Shown here: piece after piece, positions 1 to 8,596 of the stretch
Layout: every line of letters begins with the position of its first letter
Position numbering within the stretch: the stretch's first letter is position 1
NCBI GenBank assembly: GCA_034003725.1
Contig: JAVEYB010000007.1
Coordinates: 124,001 to 188,000 of the forward strand
Origin: Candidatus Zixiibacteriota bacterium
GTDB lineage: Bacteria > Zixibacteria > MSB-5A5 > GN15 > FEB-12
Direction of reading: 5' to 3'
Length of the DNA stretch: 64,000 bases
Notes under the pieces: model-generated
What the model saw: only the letters and a program-made list of their open reading frames with translations
Told to the model about the DNA's origin: nothing
Databases searched by the model: none
Translations under genes and position numbers: made by a program

Positions 1-1
1 C

Positions 2-346
2 GACCTCGCGGTCGGCACACCCGACAGTCGAATCGTCCTCAGCTACTCCTGCAAGACCGGCGAAGGTATTGAAGCGCTCATCAACGCTATTGTCGCCTCT
101 ATTGATGATCGGATGCCCGATCTGACATCCGGGGTCGTGGTCACCTCGGCTCGCCATCAGCAGAAACTCCGAACGTCACACGACGCACTGCTGCTGGTGT
201 GCGACCAGCTTGAATCGGGGGACTCGCCGGACCTGATTGCATATAACCTTCGCCAGGCGACCGATGCACTGGACGAAATCACTGGACGGATATATACTGA
301 AGAGATTCTGGGCCAGATCTTTGGGTCGTTTTGTATCGGCAAATGA
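2..346 (+). CDS. mnmE: tRNA modification GTPase MnmE (TrmE), C-terminal part
   Basis: The gene is cut by the window edge, and only the last ~114 codons are visible. MnmE is a cytoplasmic GTPase that works with MnmG to place the (carboxymethyl)aminomethyl group on U34 of certain tRNAs. The visible part starts in the end of the G domain (a SYSCKTGEGIEAL stretch that fits the G5 region) and then runs through the C-terminal helical domain (TSARHQQKL, ALDEITGRI, EEILGQIFGSFCIGK). The protein ends in the family's CIGK box, whose Cys is known to be needed for modification. mnmG follows 120 bp downstream, so the two partner genes are neighbours. Identification is firm from the C-terminal signature. 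Confidence 0.95.
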   Translation, partial: DLAVGTPDSRIVLSYSCKTGEGIEALINAIVASIDDRMPDLTSGVVVTSARHQQKLRTSHDALLLVCDQLESGDSPDLIAYNLRQATDALDEITGRIYTEEILGQIFGSFCIGK

Positions 347-426
347 ATATCTGGGTACATTGAGCTAATGCCATCGCTCAGGGCGATGCAATATTCGTCG
401 GCGGGAATCGGCAGGTGTCTGTGGAT

Positions 427-442
427 CGTTTCACGTGAAACA
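427..442. promoter_or_regulatory. parS: parS-like ParB-binding site 1 (15/16 match)
   Basis: The sequence CGTTTCACGTGAAACA matches the widely conserved parS consensus TGTTTCACGTGAAACA at every base except the first, and its 14-bp core (428-441) is a perfect palindrome. It lies in the short gap between mnmE and mnmG, about 2.6 kb upstream of parA. Such sites are where ParB loads onto DNA near the replication origin. That it is used by the ParB encoded at 3803 is inferred. Confidence 0.88.
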
Positions 443-466
443 TCCCGACTTCTCCGTTGGTTTTGA

Positions 467-2347
467 ATGAACATGATCGATCGCGACTTTGACATTGTCG
501 TTATTGGCGGTGGGCACGCCGGTGTAGAGGCGGCGCTGGTCGCCGCCCGGATGGGGAAGACCGCCGCTATCGTCACTATGGACCCTGCCCGGCTTGCCCT
601 CATGTCCTGCAACCCGGCAATCGGCGGGATCGGCAAATCGCAACTGGTTGCTGAGATTGACGCTCTCGGGGGAGTAATGGGTCTGGCGACCGATGCTACC
701 GGCATCCAGTTCCGTCGTCTCAATCTCTCCCGCGGTCCTGCTGTCTGGTCCACCCGCGCCCAGTGCGATCGCCGCTATTATAACCAGTTTGTCGTCGACT
801 ATGTCTCTGCTGAACCGAATGTATCCGTTATCGAGGCGCTCGCCGGCGATATTATGCTCGATTCCGCAGGCCGCGTCTGCGGCGTGCGAACCGAGGACGG
901 CCGTCCGATCCTCTGCCGCGCCGTCATCGTTGCGACCGGAACGTTCCTTGGCGGTCTTATCCATATAGGCGAAAAAAAGATACAGGCAGGGCGGTTCGGT
1001 GAACAAGCCGCCTACCGGCTATCCGAATCGTTTGCCCGCCTTGGTTTCCAACTGGGCCGACTCAAGACCGGCACGCCACCCCGCCTCGACGGGGACACCA
1101 TCGACTGGTCCCGATGCGAGATTCAGCCCGGCGAGGTTCCAATGCCGCGATTGTCTTATCGCTCCGAACCGCGCCATTTCGAACAGGCGCCATGTTATCT
1201 CACTCGCACCACCGATGCAACCCGCGAGATAATGCTGGCCTCCCTGACAAGATCTCCAATGTTTTCAGGGCAGATCTCGTCAACCGGCCCCCGGTATTGC
1301 CCGTCGGTCGAAGACAAGTTCTTTCGCTTTGCCGATAAGCCGACGCACAACCTCTTTCTCGAACCCGAGGGCAACGGCACGTCCGAAATCTACCCCAACG
1401 GCTTTTCGACCGCTCTCCCTGAGGATGTTCAGGAGAGAGCGATTCGCACCGTCATCGGGCTGGAGGAGGTACGGATCACCCGCCCCGGGTATGCGGTCGA
1501 GTACGACTACTGTCCCACCTGGCAGATCAAGCCGTCGCTGGAAACCCGCCGTATTCCGGGATTGTTTTTCGCCGGCCAAATCAACGGCACATCCGGATAC
1601 GAAGAAGCAGCTGCACAAGGGCTTATGGCAGGAATAAATGCCGTACTCATGATAGCCGGGGAGCAACCGTTTGTGCTCGACCGATCCGAAGCCTATATCG
1701 GCGTCATGATCGACGACCTCTGCACGCGGTCGATCACCGAACCGTATCGCATGTTTACCTCACGGGCCGAGTACCGTCTGGCCCTTCGCCAGGACAACGC
1801 CCGCGATCGTCTTTTCCGGTACGCGGCCCGGTACTCGCTGGTTCCCGCACCTGACCTCGCCCGCTTTCGGGAACTGGAAGAGAAGACTCAGATGGAAATC
1901 GGGAAGCTCCGAGCGACACGTGTCAAGACCACCGACATCCCGGACTTCCGGGATCGGTTCAAGAAGACTGACGACGTCTCTCTGGAGAATCTTCTACGGA
2001 TGCCCGGTATCGGCCTGGAAGAGATAATGCCTGTTCTGGCGCGATTCGATGGTACGTTCTCTGGAGAGCCGGAGGTGTTGCAGCGAGCCGCGATACGCAT
2101 CCGGTATGAAGGGTATATCGCAAAGCAGGATCGTGAAATAGAGAAGTTTCGCAAGCTGGAACGGCAACGGATTCCGGAGCGCTTCAGCTATGGCTCAGTC
2201 TCCGGCCTCCGGATTGAGGCCCGGCAGAAACTGTCACGATTCCGCCCTCAATCACTTGGTCAGGCGGGACGGATCGAGGGCGTGACCCCGGCCGATGTCG
2301 CTATCCTTTCAGTTCACCTCAAGCGTTACCAGGCGGAATCGGCGTGA
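467..2347 (+). CDS. mnmG: tRNA uridine 5-carboxymethylaminomethyl modification enzyme MnmG (GidA)
   Basis: This 626-aa FAD-dependent protein has the usual MnmG length. It pairs with MnmE to modify U34 of tRNAs in the cytoplasm. The N-terminal dinucleotide fold is clear (VVIGGGHAGVEAALVAARMG, from about residue 11), followed by the conserved CNPAIGGIGK stretch with its family Cys, GLKTGTPPR-type (RLKTGTPPRLDG) and GQINGTSGYEEAAAQGL motifs, then SRAEYRLALRQDNAR and the C-terminal helical MnmE-binding domain. The ATG at 467 gives the expected N terminus, though the ribosome binding site is weak. Its stop overlaps the GTG start of rsmG by four bases, which implies translational coupling. The classical mnmE-mnmG-rsmG-parA-parB order is preserved. 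Confidence 0.97.
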   Translation: MNMIDRDFDIVVIGGGHAGVEAALVAARMGKTAAIVTMDPARLALMSCNPAIGGIGKSQLVAEIDALGGVMGLATDATGIQFRRLNLSRGPAVWSTRAQCDRRYYNQFVVDYVSAEPNVSVIEALAGDIMLDSAGRVCGVRTEDGRPILCRAVIVATGTFLGGLIHIGEKKIQAGRFGEQAAYRLSESFARLGFQLGRLKTGTPPRLDGDTIDWSRCEIQPGEVPMPRLSYRSEPRHFEQAPCYLTRTTDATREIMLASLTRSPMFSGQISSTGPRYCPSVEDKFFRFADKPTHNLFLEPEGNGTSEIYPNGFSTALPEDVQERAIRTVIGLEEVRITRPGYAVEYDYCPTWQIKPSLETRRIPGLFFAGQINGTSGYEEAAAQGLMAGINAVLMIAGEQPFVLDRSEAYIGVMIDDLCTRSITEPYRMFTSRAEYRLALRQDNARDRLFRYAARYSLVPAPDLARFRELEEKTQMEIGKLRATRVKTTDIPDFRDRFKKTDDVSLENLLRMPGIGLEEIMPVLARFDGTFSGEPEVLQRAAIRIRYEGYIAKQDREIEKFRKLERQRIPERFSYGSVSGLRIEARQKLSRFRPQSLGQAGRIEGVTPADVAILSVHLKRYQAESA

Positions 2348-2952
2348 CCGGCTCCCCTCAGACCGTCCCTTTTGACGTGCCCGCCCTGTTGGACCGATTC
2401 GACAGCGGTTCAAGACTATCCTTTTTCCACGACCTGCTGATGGCCGAGAACAAGCGAATCAACCTTGTTTCACGTGAAACATCGCGCGATTCATTCGACC
2501 GCATGGTCGCCGAGTGTCTGCTTCCACTCACGGTGCTGAACAGCGGCGCCGCCGGGGGCGCCTATCTCGACATCGGAGCCGGCGGCGGATTTCCTCTTTT
2601 TCCCATTGCACTCACCGGACGGACCGCCTCTCTCCATGCCTGCGAACGGACCCAGAAAAAGGCCGCCGCCCTGGTCAGGATCGCGCGTGATCTCGGACTG
2701 GCCGTCACCGTGATTCCCCGTACGTTCGAGGATATCCGCTTCGAGCGCACCTTCGCCCTCGTCACACTCCGATATGTCACCCTTACGGCGACCTTGCTCT
2801 CCGGGGTACTGTCTGTCCTCGACAGTGATGGCGTTTTCGTGTACTACAGCGATCCGCCGTTCGCGGTCGATCGTGCCGGAATTCGACGTTTTCGGTTCCA
2901 GTCCGCTCCCGATCAGCCGTTTAAGCACTTCTGCCTGATCACCCGAGAATAG
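2344..2952 (+). CDS. rsmG: 16S rRNA (guanine-N7)-methyltransferase RsmG (GidB)
   Basis: This 202-aa protein methylates N7 of G527 in 16S rRNA using S-adenosylmethionine. The SAM-binding motif is visible at about residues 74-84 (YLDIGAGGGFP), preceded by the family's N-terminal KRINLVSRET segment (residues 37-46) and followed by a CERTQKKAAALVRIARDLGL motif-II region. It starts with GTG inside the mnmG stop codon (GTGA overlap). It is a little shorter than typical RsmG and its C-terminal third is divergent. Codons 41-46 (LVSRET) are spelled by a perfect parS palindrome, so the gene doubles as a chromosome-segregation site. Confidence 0.93.
   Translation: MTGSPQTVPFDVPALLDRFDSGSRLSFFHDLLMAENKRINLVSRETSRDSFDRMVAECLLPLTVLNSGAAGGAYLDIGAGGGFPLFPIALTGRTASLHACERTQKKAAALVRIARDLGLAVTVIPRTFEDIRFERTFALVTLRYVTLTATLLSGVLSVLDSDGVFVYYSDPPFAVDRAGIRRFRFQSAPDQPFKHFCLITRE
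2466..2481. promoter_or_regulatory. parS: parS site 2, perfect consensus, inside rsmG
   Basis: TGTTTCACGTGAAACA at this position equals the parS consensus in all 16 bases. It lies within the rsmG reading frame, where it encodes Val-Ser-Arg-Glu-Thr with flanking bases. Its distance of 567 bp from the parA start and its exact match make it a strong candidate ParB nucleation site. Confidence 0.93.
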
Positions 2953-3047
2953 CCCCGGCGAAGGCCCGTTTTTAGTTGCATAAGGCTAGCCGGGATGATA
3001 AGATTGGCGCGTACGTGGATGGCAGCTTTTGTTGACAAGGAGTCACT

Positions 3048-3806
3048 GTGCAGAAGATCATCGCGATTGCCAACCAAAAAGGAGGAGTGGGCAAAACCAC
3101 TACAGCCGTAAACCTCGCCTCCTGTCTGGCGGCCGCTGAGCAGAAAACCCTTCTCATCGACCTCGATCCCCAGGCCAACACCACCAGCGGGTTCGGGATC
3201 GACAAACATAAAGTAGATATATCGATCTACGATGTCATGCTTGAGCGGGCGGGGCTCCCGCAGGTTATTCGCCCCACCGAGATGGCCTGTCTCCATCTTG
3301 CGCCCTCCTCCATCTCCCTGGTCGGCGCCGAAGTCGAGCTGGTCAGCATTCTCTCTCGTGAGTCCCGTCTGAAGGCCGCACTGACATCGCTGACCGACGA
3401 GTACCGTTACATTATCGTCGATTGCCCGCCGTCACTCGGCCTGTTGACGATTAACGCCCTCACCGCCGCGCACTCCGTCATCATTCCCATTCAGTGTGAG
3501 TACTACGCGCTCGAGGGCGTGAGCCAGCTGATGAACACCATCAAGCTCGTACAGCAGCACCTGAATCCGTCGCTGCAGATCGAGGGTGTACTGCTGACCA
3601 TGTACGACGGCCGCTTGAATCTGTCCAAACAGGTTTCCGATGAAGTACGGCGCTATTTCGACTCGAAAGTGTACAATACGGTTATCAATCGGAATGTTCG
3701 CCTGTCCGAAGCGCCGTCGTTCGGTAAACCGATCATCCTGTACGACATACTTTCGACCGGCGCCGAAAACTATATGGCCTTCACCCAGGAGGTAATGTCA
3801 CGATGA
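3048..3806 (+). CDS. parA: Chromosome-partitioning ATPase ParA (Soj)
   Basis: This 252-aa P-loop ATPase drives ParB-parS complexes apart during chromosome segregation. The deviant Walker A box KGGVGKTTT is at residues 11-19, the A' segment [15 protein letters not shown] follows, and the Walker B-type [10 protein letters not shown] lies near residue 125. It starts with GTG at 3048, supported by AAGGAG at 3037-3042. Length and motifs match chromosomal rather than plasmid (HTH-bearing) ParA. Its end overlaps the ATG of parB (ATGA), so the pair is translationally coupled. Confidence 0.97.
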   Translation: MQKIIAIANQKGGVGKTTTAVNLASCLAAAEQKTLLIDLDPQANTTSGFGIDKHKVDISIYDVMLERAGLPQVIRPTEMACLHLAPSSISLVGAEVELVSILSRESRLKAALTSLTDEYRYIIVDCPPSLGLLTINALTAAHSVIIPIQCEYYALEGVSQLMNTIKLVQQHLNPSLQIEGVLLTMYDGRLNLSKQVSDEVRRYFDSKVYNTVINRNVRLSEAPSFGKPIILYDILSTGAENYMAFTQEVMSR

Positions 3807-4648
3807 GCAAGCAGGTATTGGGACGAGGACTGGGAGCGTTAATCCCCAGTCATGCGGAGCCCGAGGGTGAAAGCGCGAGATTCCAGATGATTCCGCTCAC
3901 CGACATATCGCCGAATCCCATGCAGCCACGGCAGTCATTTGACTCCGAGCGGCTCAACGAACTGGCCGAGTCGCTGAAAAAAGACGGTATGATGCAGCCG
4001 CTGGTATTGAAGAAAAATGGGTCCGGGTACCACATTATCGCGGGTGAGCGGCGCTACCGTGCGGCCAAGCTGGCCGGATTGGACAAGGTCCCCGCCGCCG
4101 TGATGGAACATGTCGACGACACCCGGATGCTGGAACTGGCCCTGATCGAAAACGTGCAGCGCGAAGATCTCAATCCGATGGAACTGGCCGAGGCGTACCG
4201 TCGGCTGATCGAACAGTGCGGACTCACCCAGCAGCAGCTCTCCGAAAGGATAGGCAAGTCACGCACCGCCATCACCAATCAGCTCCGCCTGTTGCGACTT
4301 CCTGAGTCAGTCGCGCGGTTCGTTCGTGACGGGCGGCTGACCGAAGGGCACGCCCGCTCCCTGCTGGCGCTTTCGTCCGAAGATGACATGCTTCGGATGG
4401 CGGAGCAGGTTGTCGATGGTGCGTTGTCGGTGCGGCAGGTCGAGGGCAAAGTCTCCACGGCCCGTAAGAGGCGCCTGATTCCGAAACGCAAGCTGCCGGC
4501 GCTGGCTGACGCCGAGACGTACTTGAAACGGCTCATGGGAACGTCGGTAAAAATAGTGCCGGGGCTAAAGAGAGGACGCATTGAGATCGAATACTATAAT
4601 GATGACGATCTCAACCGCCTCCTGGAGTTATTCGCCCGGATTGAGTAA
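3803..4648 (+). CDS. parB: Chromosome-partitioning protein ParB (Spo0J), CTPase clamp
   Basis: This 281-aa DNA-binding CTPase loads at parS sites and spreads as a sliding clamp. The N terminus has the ParA-stimulating motif [13 protein letters not shown], typical of chromosomal ParB. The catalytic domain contains [17 protein letters not shown] (about residues 77-93, including the GERR CTP-binding box) and [14 protein letters not shown] (116-129). A helix-turn-helix ([19 protein letters not shown], 141-159) reads parS. The C-terminal dimer domain starts near residue 230. The gene overlaps parA by four bases, and two parS palindromes lie within 3.4 kb upstream. Confidence 0.97.
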   Translation: MSKQVLGRGLGALIPSHAEPEGESARFQMIPLTDISPNPMQPRQSFDSERLNELAESLKKDGMMQPLVLKKNGSGYHIIAGERRYRAAKLAGLDKVPAAVMEHVDDTRMLELALIENVQREDLNPMELAEAYRRLIEQCGLTQQQLSERIGKSRTAITNQLRLLRLPESVARFVRDGRLTEGHARSLLALSSEDDMLRMAEQVVDGALSVRQVEGKVSTARKRRLIPKRKLPALADAETYLKRLMGTSVKIVPGLKRGRIEIEYYNDDDLNRLLELFARIE

Positions 4649-4654
4649 GACGCC

Positions 4655-5440
4655 ATGCCGACCAAGTACGTAACTATCATGCTGATCCCCGACGGGACTG
4701 AGGCGCGCGCCCAGTGGCGCATCCGCCAATGGATCCTCCGACTTATCGTCGGCGGCATCATCTTCATTCTGGTCGGGATCGTGCTCTTCTTCTCGTTTTA
4801 TGGCAGCGTGCTCTCCCGGGCCGCAATCACCGAAAGAGTGCAGTCCGAGAATGAGGGCCTGAAGCGATATCGGTACAAGGTGCAGTTACTCGAAGACAAC
4901 CTTCGTGAAGCGCGGGAGATGGTGACCCGGCTCACGAAACTGGCCGGCGTTGACTTCGAATTCCCGGAGATGCCCACCGATTCCACTATTTTCGCCCAGC
5001 TCGACCGGACAGCCATCGCCGTCATGGCGCGGCCGGTCTCGGCCGACTACTCCGTGCCCGTAGGATTGCCGATCGACGGTTTCATCAGTCAGCAATTCTC
5101 CCCCAGCGACGATCACTATCATCCGGGCGTCGATATCGCCTGCGCCATCGGCACGCCGGTACTCGCCACCGGTTCGGGCCTTGTCGAGTTTGTCGGATTC
5201 GATTCGCTCTACGGCAATCTGGTCGTCGTCCGCCACAATGACACGGTGACGTCAATGTACGGCCACAACCAGGAGATCCTGGTTGCCCCCGGTTCTCCCG
5301 TGACAGTGGGCGCACGAATCGCCCTCTCGGGTAATACCGGACAATCGACTGCACCCCATCTGCACTATGAAATCAGAATCAAGGATGAACCCATAAACCC
5401 GTTGGACAATCCGTATGATAAAGAAGACGAACGGCAATGA
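4655..5440 (+). CDS. Membrane-anchored M23 (LytM) family metallopeptidase
   Basis: This 261-aa protein has one N-terminal membrane segment (about residues 27-49, rich in I, V, L and F), then a coiled-coil stretch (about 60-95), then a LytM domain. The zinc ligands and catalytic residues are all visible: HYHPGVD (His156, Asp160), MYGHN (His204) and HLHYE (His235, His237). Family members cleave peptide cross-links in peptidoglycan; here the enzyme should sit on the periplasmic face of the inner membrane. The bactofilin gene overlaps its 3' end. M23 peptidase-bactofilin pairs act together in cell-shape control in other bacteria, and a similar role is inferred. Confidence 0.93.
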   Translation: MPTKYVTIMLIPDGTEARAQWRIRQWILRLIVGGIIFILVGIVLFFSFYGSVLSRAAITERVQSENEGLKRYRYKVQLLEDNLREAREMVTRLTKLAGVDFEFPEMPTDSTIFAQLDRTAIAVMARPVSADYSVPVGLPIDGFISQQFSPSDDHYHPGVDIACAIGTPVLATGSGLVEFVGFDSLYGNLVVVRHNDTVTSMYGHNQEILVAPGSPVTVGARIALSGNTGQSTAPHLHYEIRIKDEPINPLDNPYDKEDERQ

Positions 5441-5864
5441 GGTAAGCGGAACCATGAATACGATTATCGGCAAAGATACGGTTTTCACAGGGACGCTCGA
5501 TGTCAAGGGCGCGGTTCGGGTTGACGGTACGGTCAAGGGCAAAGTGATTTGCAGTGACTGCGTCACGATCGGCGCTTCCGGAATGGTGGAAGCCGATATT
5601 GAGGCCGACTCCGCAGTGGTCGCCGGGAAAATGCACGGTAACATCAAAACCACCGGCAAGATTGAACTCCAGGCCAAGTGCGAAATGGAAGGCGATATCC
5701 GAACCAACTCGCTGGTCATCGAACAGGGCGCCATCTTCTGCGGCGCTTGCGACATGAAAGACAAGGGGCTCCGCTCGGACCTGAACTTCCTGCCGCCCGA
5801 GCACAAAGAAGATAGCAAAGAGCGAAACAGGCTCGTGACCATCGACAAGGACGGCACCAAGTAG
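5415..5864 (+). CDS. Bactofilin (polymer-forming cytoskeletal protein)
   Basis: This 149-aa protein carries the bactofilin beta-helix of short repeated strands (NTIIGKDTVFTGTLDVKG, AVRVDGTVKGKVICSDCVTI, SGMVEADIEADSAVVAGK and so on), flanked by short polar tails. Bactofilins self-assemble into filaments without nucleotides and scaffold envelope enzymes or, in Myxococcus, the ParABS machinery. The start is uncertain: ATG at 5415 lies inside the peptidase gene, while ATG at 5454 has GAGG at 5439-5442 upstream and removes 13 residues. Overlap with the M23 gene and closeness to parAB suggest a joint role in envelope or chromosome organisation (inference). Confidence 0.92.
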   Translation: MIKKTNGNEVSGTMNTIIGKDTVFTGTLDVKGAVRVDGTVKGKVICSDCVTIGASGMVEADIEADSAVVAGKMHGNIKTTGKIELQAKCEMEGDIRTNSLVIEQGAIFCGACDMKDKGLRSDLNFLPPEHKEDSKERNRLVTIDKDGTK

Positions 5865-6264
5865 ATTACCGGCCTTTGTTCTTATGTGGACAACCGGTCA
5901 AATTTGTGGATAGACACGTAAGTATTTGATGGATATGCGCTTGACTGGCGCCTTGACGGTCTCTGTCAGTCGGTTATCCACAACCTGAACCGGTTTCTCG
6001 GACATGGACAGGGCTGATCGGACTTTCGAGTTCGGGCAGGTCTTGAGGGAACAAACTAAGCCCCTATCCCGTAAAAACTTGTGATGCCGGAACTACCTCC
6101 CCGGGCAGCGGGGGGGCCGGTCGACCCACAACAGTACACCGGCTCTGTCCGCCCGGTCGATTAACGAGCTTCGGAAACTATTAACAACTTTTCCGTAGTC
6201 TCCGCTTTCCAACCGGACCTCCGAGTCGTGCACAACCGTAATCACCCTTTGCTGGGAGGAGCTG
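5865..6264. other. Gene-free gap with three DnaA-box-like sites (possible oriC or DnaA-regulated promoter)
   Basis: No coding sequence is supported in these 400 bases. TTATCCACA at 5974-5982 is a perfect DnaA box. TGTGGACAA (5885-5893) and TGTGGATAG (5905-5913) each differ from the reverse complement TGTGGATAA at one base. The nearby parS sites and parAB make an origin plausible. Against this, I see no strongly AT-rich unwinding stretch, no further boxes, and no dnaA or dnaN gene beside it. The end of the region carries GGGAGGAG, the ribosome binding site of the following MoxR gene. Confidence 0.45.
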
Positions 6265-7272
6265 ATGTCTCCAACCGAGTTTGAGTCCGATATCAAAGCC
6301 GTAGAGTCTCTCAACGATGCCTACTCCCGGATCACCAGCGAGATCGGCAAGGTGATCATCGGACAAAAACAAGTCATTGACCAACTGTTGATTTCGCTTC
6401 TGTCTTCCGGGCACTGTCTGCTGGTCGGCGTCCCCGGCCTCGCCAAGACACTGCTTATCTCAACGCTTTCCGACGTTTTGAATCTCCGCTTCAACCGAAT
6501 ACAGTTCACGCCGGACCTGATGCCATCGGATATCACCGGCACGGAAATCATCGAAGACGATCACGGAACCGGGAAGCGCAACTTCCGTTTCGTCAAAGGT
6601 CCCGTATTTGCGAACATAATCCTGGCCGACGAGATCAACCGTACTCCCCCAAAAACGCAGGCGGCACTGCTGCAGGCTATGCAGGAGCACGAAGTGACGG
6701 CCGCCGGTCACACGTACACGCTCGACGAGCCGTTTTTCGTCCTGGCAACCCAGAACCCGATTGAACAGGAAGGCACATATCCCTTGCCCGAGGCCCAGCT
6801 CGATCGGTTCATGTTCAACGTCTTCGTCGATTATCCGGCGCAGGATGAAGAGGAGCAGATCGTCAAATCGACTACGACGGGCGCGGAACACCAGCTTGAG
6901 CGCATCCTCTCGCCCGAGGAAATCGTGGCCTTCCAGAGGCTGGTGCGGCGCGTACCGGTCTCGGACCATCTCGTGCGGTACGCCGTGAATCTTGTTCGCG
7001 CCACCCGCCCGCACGAAAACGGCTCTCCCGATTTCGTCCGTAACTGGGTCAACTGGGGCGCCGGCCCGCGGGCCTCCCAGTTTCTTATCCTCGCAGCCAA
7101 GACGCGCGCGATCCTCGACGGCCGCCCCACGCCCGGGCCCGACGACGTCCGGTTTGCGGCGTTTCCAGTCCTGCGACATCGCATTGTCACGTCCTTTAAC
7201 GCGGAAGCCGACGGCGTCGATTCGATGGAGATCATCCGGCGGCTGCTCGATACCGTCAAGGCCGAGAAATAG
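6265..7272 (+). CDS. MoxR-family AAA+ ATPase
   Basis: This 335-aa ATPase shows Walker A GVPGLAKT (residues 55-62), Walker B IILADEINRTPPKTQAALLQAMQE (from about 118; this segment is typical of MoxR) and sensor 1 in ATQNPIEQEGTYPLPEAQLDRF. MoxR proteins are chaperone-like ATPases that mature or assemble partner complexes, usually with DUF58 and von Willebrand-type proteins encoded next door. The DUF58 partner here is at 9297, separated by a methyltransferase and a membrane-protein gene. The ATG is preceded by a strong GGAGGAG. No BatA or BatB genes follow, so the module is a short form. Confidence 0.95.
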   Translation: MSPTEFESDIKAVESLNDAYSRITSEIGKVIIGQKQVIDQLLISLLSSGHCLLVGVPGLAKTLLISTLSDVLNLRFNRIQFTPDLMPSDITGTEIIEDDHGTGKRNFRFVKGPVFANIILADEINRTPPKTQAALLQAMQEHEVTAAGHTYTLDEPFFVLATQNPIEQEGTYPLPEAQLDRFMFNVFVDYPAQDEEEQIVKSTTTGAEHQLERILSPEEIVAFQRLVRRVPVSDHLVRYAVNLVRATRPHENGSPDFVRNWVNWGAGPRASQFLILAAKTRAILDGRPTPGPDDVRFAAFPVLRHRIVTSFNAEADGVDSMEIIRRLLDTVKAEK

Positions 7273-7300
7273 CGATGCAACCGTCACCGGGGCGGATCCT

Positions 7301-8596
7301 ATGACAGCGACCACACACCGCATCGTGTTCGGCGACTCGCGCCGCATGACCGGGGTCGACGACCGCTCGGTACATCTGGTGGTGACCTCGCCCCCGTATT
7401 GGCAGCTCAAGGACTACGGCGACACACGCCAGATCGGATTCGATGACTCCTACGAGGAGTACATCAACAATTTGAATCTTGTCTGGATGGAATGCTGTCG
7501 CGTGTTGCACGATGGTTGCCGACTGTGTGTCAACATCGGCGACCAGTTCGCCCGCGCGGCATATTACGGCCGCTACAAAGTGATCCCCATCCGTACGGAA
7601 ATCATCCGCTTCTGCGAGACGATCGGTTTCGACTTCATGGGCGCCATCATTTGGCAGAAAGTGACGACCTGCAACACGACCGGGGGCGCCACGATCATGG
7701 GATCATTTCCGTATCCGCGCAACGGGATCGTCAAACTCGATTACGAACACATTCTCCTGTTCAAAAAGCACGGGAAACCGCCGACAGTGTCTCACGAGCA
7801 AAAGGAAGCCTCCAAGCTCACTACTGAGGAGTGGAACTCGTATTTCGCCGGTCACTGGAATTTCCCCGGCGAAAAACAGAGCGACCATATCGCGATGTTT
7901 CCCGAAGAACTGCCGAGACGGCTGATCCGCATGTTCAGCTTCGTCGGCGAAACCGTGCTTGATCCGTTTCTGGGAAGCGGAACCACCTCGCTCGCCGCAG
8001 CCAACACCGGACGCAACTCGATCGGCTACGAAATCAGCGCCGTCTTTGAACCGCTGATCAGCCATAAACTCTCAACAAGAGACGTCACGTTTGAACAGGA
8101 TCCATCCGGTAGCACGGACGACGCAATCTCCCGGCTGCCATACCGGTTCAGCGATCCGCTTCGACTCGATAAGCAGGACGATCCGCGCGGGCAATCCTAC
8201 GGCTCGCGGGTAAGCCGACACGATCCCCCGCGTGATGAGTCCTTCGTCACCGTCCGCGACGTTCTTTCTCCGGTCGAGATTGAACTGTCCGACGGTCGCA
8301 CCGTCGCGCTTCACGGCCTCACGATCATTGATTCGCGGCGCCGCCACGCGATGGACTTTCTCAATTCGAAAGTGCGGGGCAGGCAGGTGTACTGCAAATT
8401 CGAAAGCTCCTCATCGAGCGGCGACAGCCCACGCTCGGTCTACCTGTATCTCAAGAACAGGACATTCGTCAACGCACACTTGCTCAAGCGCGGCCTGGCT
8501 GCTCTCGACCGACGCCAGTCGATCACAAACAACTCGTTATTGAGAATTGCCCGGACTGTCTCGCATGAGACCATTATCGGAGAACCCGAACGGTGA
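7301..8596 (+). CDS. Beta-class DNA methyltransferase (N4-cytosine or N6-adenine) with a C-terminal SNase-like domain
   Basis: This 431-aa protein has the catalytic motif IV TSPPYW at residues 29-34 ahead of the SAM-binding motif DPFLGSGTT at 221-229, which is the beta-class order. A TSPPY box favours N4-cytosine methylation, but this is not certain. Residues ~300-420 look like a staphylococcal-nuclease (SNase/thermonuclease) fold: VRDVLSPVEIELSDGRTVAL, then SVYLYLKNRTFVNAHLLKRGLA. The usual catalytic Glu of the SNase DAPE box is not apparent (IIDSRR instead), so this domain probably binds rather than cuts nucleic acid. The open frame extends upstream into moxR, but ATG 7301 gives a sensible N terminus. 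No restriction gene is adjacent, so it is an orphan enzyme, and its end overlaps the next gene by four bases. Confidence 0.88.
   Translation: MTATTHRIVFGDSRRMTGVDDRSVHLVVTSPPYWQLKDYGDTRQIGFDDSYEEYINNLNLVWMECCRVLHDGCRLCVNIGDQFARAAYYGRYKVIPIRTEIIRFCETIGFDFMGAIIWQKVTTCNTTGGATIMGSFPYPRNGIVKLDYEHILLFKKHGKPPTVSHEQKEASKLTTEEWNSYFAGHWNFPGEKQSDHIAMFPEELPRRLIRMFSFVGETVLDPFLGSGTTSLAAANTGRNSIGYEISAVFEPLISHKLSTRDVTFEQDPSGSTDDAISRLPYRFSDPLRLDKQDDPRGQSYGSRVSRHDPPRDESFVTVRDVLSPVEIELSDGRTVALHGLTIIDSRRRHAMDFLNSKVRGRQVYCKFESSSSSGDSPRSVYLYLKNRTFVNAHLLKRGLAALDRRQSITNNSLLRIARTVSHETIIGEPER

Noticed and set aside
6992-7300. Upstream extension of the methyltransferase gene into moxR
   Set aside because: The extra codons are an out-of-frame reading of moxR and have no similarity to methyltransferases; ATG 7301 gives the proper N terminus.
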